From Chromatiales bacterium (lineage in GTDB: Bacteria > Pseudomonadota > Gammaproteobacteria > Steroidobacterales > Woeseiaceae): DNA of 64,000 nucleotides. The notes below the pieces were generated by a model. That model ran no database searches, was not told the origin of the DNA, and saw only the letters and a program-made list of their open reading frames with translations. The stretch is from the NCBI GenBank assembly GCA_024679535.1, contig JAIBDF010000003.1:1-64000 (forward strand), read 5' to 3'. The translations under genes were made by a program, and so were the position numbers. Of this stretch, positions 62,332 through 64,000 are shown one piece after another (position 1 is the first letter of the stretch; each line of letters opens with the position of its first letter).

Positions 62332-64000
62332 TCAACCCAGCCAGTCGTCCCATGTTTTGGCGACAAACGTCCGCATTTCGCGGAACTCGGCGGCCGGAAC
62401 CAGCGGTGCTTGATCGTCCAGAGCAAGGTGATGCTGGCGCAAACGATAGGCCCGATAGGCATCCTGCAACGCATCGCCGATAGCCTGGTCGAGGCAACCT
62501 TCGGCCGTCAGGGCGTCAAGTTGACGAATGTTATCCGAGTAGAAAATCACGTCAGGCTTCTTTTGCGCCTGATCGAGCACAAGATACTGCACCAGGAACT
62601 CAATATCCCCGATGCCGCCGCGACCCTGTTTTAGATCGAACAGCTCACCGTTGCTACGATCGAGCTCCTTGCGCATGCGCTGCCGCATCGAGATCACATC
62701 AGCTGCGAGGGTATCGCGGCGTACACGCCCGATCAGCGTTTCGCGACGAATGCGTTCGAACTCATCGGCCACTGCCGCGCTGCCGGCGACGGCGCGCGCC
62801 CGCAGCAGCGCCTGGTGTTCCCAGGTCCATGCGTTGTCCTCCTGGTAGCGCTCGAAGGCATCGGTGCTGGTGACGAGCAAGCCCCGGCGCCCGTCCGGTC
62901 GCAGACGCGTATCAACCTCATAAAGCTGACCCGAACCGGTTTGCGTGGTCAGGAAATGTACCAGTCGGCGTACCAGGCGACTGAAGAAGAGGCCATTGTC
63001 GAGTGGCTTGTCACCATCGGTCGTCTGTTTCGCGCCGCAGGAATTGTGCAGGAACACAATATCGAGATCGGAGCCATAGGAGAGCTCGAGTCCGCCCAGT
63101 TTGCCGTACGCGATGATGCCAAAGCCGGCCTCCTGGTCTACGTCGTTAATGCGGTACTTCGGTGCGCCATGTCGATCTACCAGATCGCGCCACGCAACCC
63201 GCAGCGCCTCCTCCAGTACAGCCTCGGCCAGCCAGGTCAAGCCGTCGCTGACCTTCATGATCGGCAGCTGCCCGTTGAAATCGGCAACGGCGATGCGGAA
63301 CATCGTCGCCCGCTGGAACTGGCCAATTACCTGCATACAGGCTTCGCTGTCATTCTCTACCGCAAGCCGCTTGCCTAGCTCTGCGGAAAAATCCGCGCGC
63401 GTCACGGCACCGGTGTACAGGCGTGGATCGAGGAGTTCGTCCAACAGCGCCGGGAAGCGCGCAATCTGGTCTGCAATATAATGACTGCGCGCGCACAGGT
63501 CGACGAGACGCGCCAGCGCGCCGTGATTTTCATTCAGTAGCGCCAGGTAAGCACTGCGCCGCAGGATCTTCTCGACCACTGACAGGCTGCGACGCACCGC
63601 CCGCAGCGGCCACTCGCTTTTAGCTACCTCGGCCACAAGCAGTGGAATGAATCGTTGCAGGCGCTCCCGTGACGTGGCGTCGATCTGGCGCGTAGTGGTG
63701 TCGTTCGCAAAACCGACCAGAGCGTCTGCGACCCGGGCGGCGTTACTCACACCACTTTGCTCAAGGAGTGTGATCCAGGTGGCCTCGTCGGCTGCTGATT
63801 CCCAGGCCCGTGCCACATGTTCCCGCAGCGGCGTAGCAACCGCTTTTTCACGAAACGCCACCTGTTCGAATTGCGACGAGATATGGCTGCGATGCATCTC
63901 GATCGCTGCGGTCAGTGCGGCCCAGTCCGGATAGCCCATCGCCAGGCACAAACGTGCGCGATCAACATCGTCTGCAGGCAGCTCATGCGTCTGTCGATCG
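62332..64000 (-). CDS. glnE: Bifunctional glutamine synthetase adenylyltransferase/deadenylase, C-terminal part (partial)
   Basis: The frame is open to the right window edge, giving at least 556 residues; the full protein is about 950, so the N-terminal deadenylase domain is mostly outside. Visible are the C-terminal GlnE segments FIPLLVAEVAKSEWPLRAVRRSLSVVEKI, the nucleotidyltransferase motif AYGKLGGLELSYGSDLDIVFLH, VDTRLRPDGRRGLLVTS and KQGRGGIGDIEFLVQYLVL. It adds or removes AMP on glutamine synthetase in response to PII. The track's M at 63951 is internal; the upstream codons (DRQTHELPADDVDRAR) continue the family sequence. Confidence 0.95.
   Translation of the reverse strand, partial: DRQTHELPADDVDRARLCLAMGYPDWAALTAAIEMHRSHISSQFEQVAFREKAVATPLREHVARAWESAADEATWITLLEQSGVSNAARVADALVGFANDTTTRQIDATSRERLQRFIPLLVAEVAKSEWPLRAVRRSLSVVEKILRRSAYLALLNENHGALARLVDLCARSHYIADQIARFPALLDELLDPRLYTGAVTRADFSAELGKRLAVENDSEACMQVIGQFQRATMFRIAVADFNGQLPIMKVSDGLTWLAEAVLEEALRVAWRDLVDRHGAPKYRINDVDQEAGFGIIAYGKLGGLELSYGSDLDIVFLHNSCGAKQTTDGDKPLDNGLFFSRLVRRLVHFLTTQTGSGQLYEVDTRLRPDGRRGLLVTSTDAFERYQEDNAWTWEHQALLRARAVAGSAAVADEFERIRRETLIGRVRRDTLAADVISMRQRMRKELDRSNGELFDLKQGRGGIGDIEFLVQYLVLDQAQKKPDVIFYSDNIRQLDALTAEGCLDQAIGDALQDAYRAYRLRQHHLALDDQAPLVPAAEFREMRTFVAKTWDDWLG

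Overview
The window is chromosomal DNA of a gammaproteobacterium. The evidence is the gene order gshB-tonB-yqgE-ruvX-pyrB beside pilGHIJ-chpAC and pilTU-yggS-proC-yggT-yggU, which matches the Pseudomonas aeruginosa neighbourhood PA0388-PA0417. LPS inner-core genes (hldD, waaF, a waaC-like gene, kdkA, an LpxL-type acyltransferase) show a Gram-negative envelope. Overall GC looks high (roughly 57-60 percent by eye). The mix of bactofilin, a DUF6776-type protein, dispersed B12 import genes and three PilT-type ATPases fits a deep-branching, probably marine lineage such as Woeseiaceae, but that placement is inference. No rRNA, tRNA, CRISPR array, insertion sequence or phage gene was recognised.

Layout. 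1-3 kb: the 3' end of ppk1, then a short, lower-GC accessory patch (CDGSH protein, GFA-like fragment, orphan GspG-like pseudopilin, two small unknown ORFs) up to ppx. 3-6.8 kb: ppx-erpA-bactofilin-DUF6776 and rppH. 6.8-16 kb: btuC-like permease, the tyrA/diguanylate cyclase/solute-binding lipoprotein operon, a His/Arg/Tyr-rich secreted protein, then frmA, a gamma-glutamyltransferase-like gene and a PD40-amidohydrolase fusion. 15.9-24 kb: a sigma-54 type promoter followed by an A-rich terminated RNA, a secreted amidase, a HEFLH metalloprotease-like protein, B12 import and adenosylation genes, hisN-like, ampD-ampE-btuF and rsmE.

24-33.2 kb: the complete Pil-Chp chemosensory operon (pilG, pilH, pilI, pilJ, chpA, chpC) controlling type IV pili. 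33.4-38.3 kb: gshB, tonB, yqgE, ruvX, pyrB and a PyrK-like gene. 38.3-41.6 kb: pilT, pilU and a third paralogue. Motor ATPases and their controlling signalling system therefore lie about 5 kb apart.

41.7-45.1 kb: housekeeping yggS-proC-yggT-yggU, a DUF4426-like lipoprotein and an HU-family protein. 45-56 kb: envelope and stress genes, including an OmpA-domain protein, an FKBP-msrB-htpG operon with a clear heat-shock promoter, ppnN, a YkuD transpeptidase and mltD. 56-64 kb: an AstE-like secreted hydrolase, the LPS core/lipid A block, a zf-CHCC protein and the 3' part of glnE, which runs off the right edge.

The most interesting observation is the region 16067-16300: a well-spaced -24/-12 promoter, nine consecutive A-R-N triplets (the Hfq distal-face pattern), a small hairpin and a strong intrinsic terminator, just upstream of an amidase gene. 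It looks like a CrcZ-like Hfq-titrating small RNA or a nitrogen-controlled leader/attenuator.
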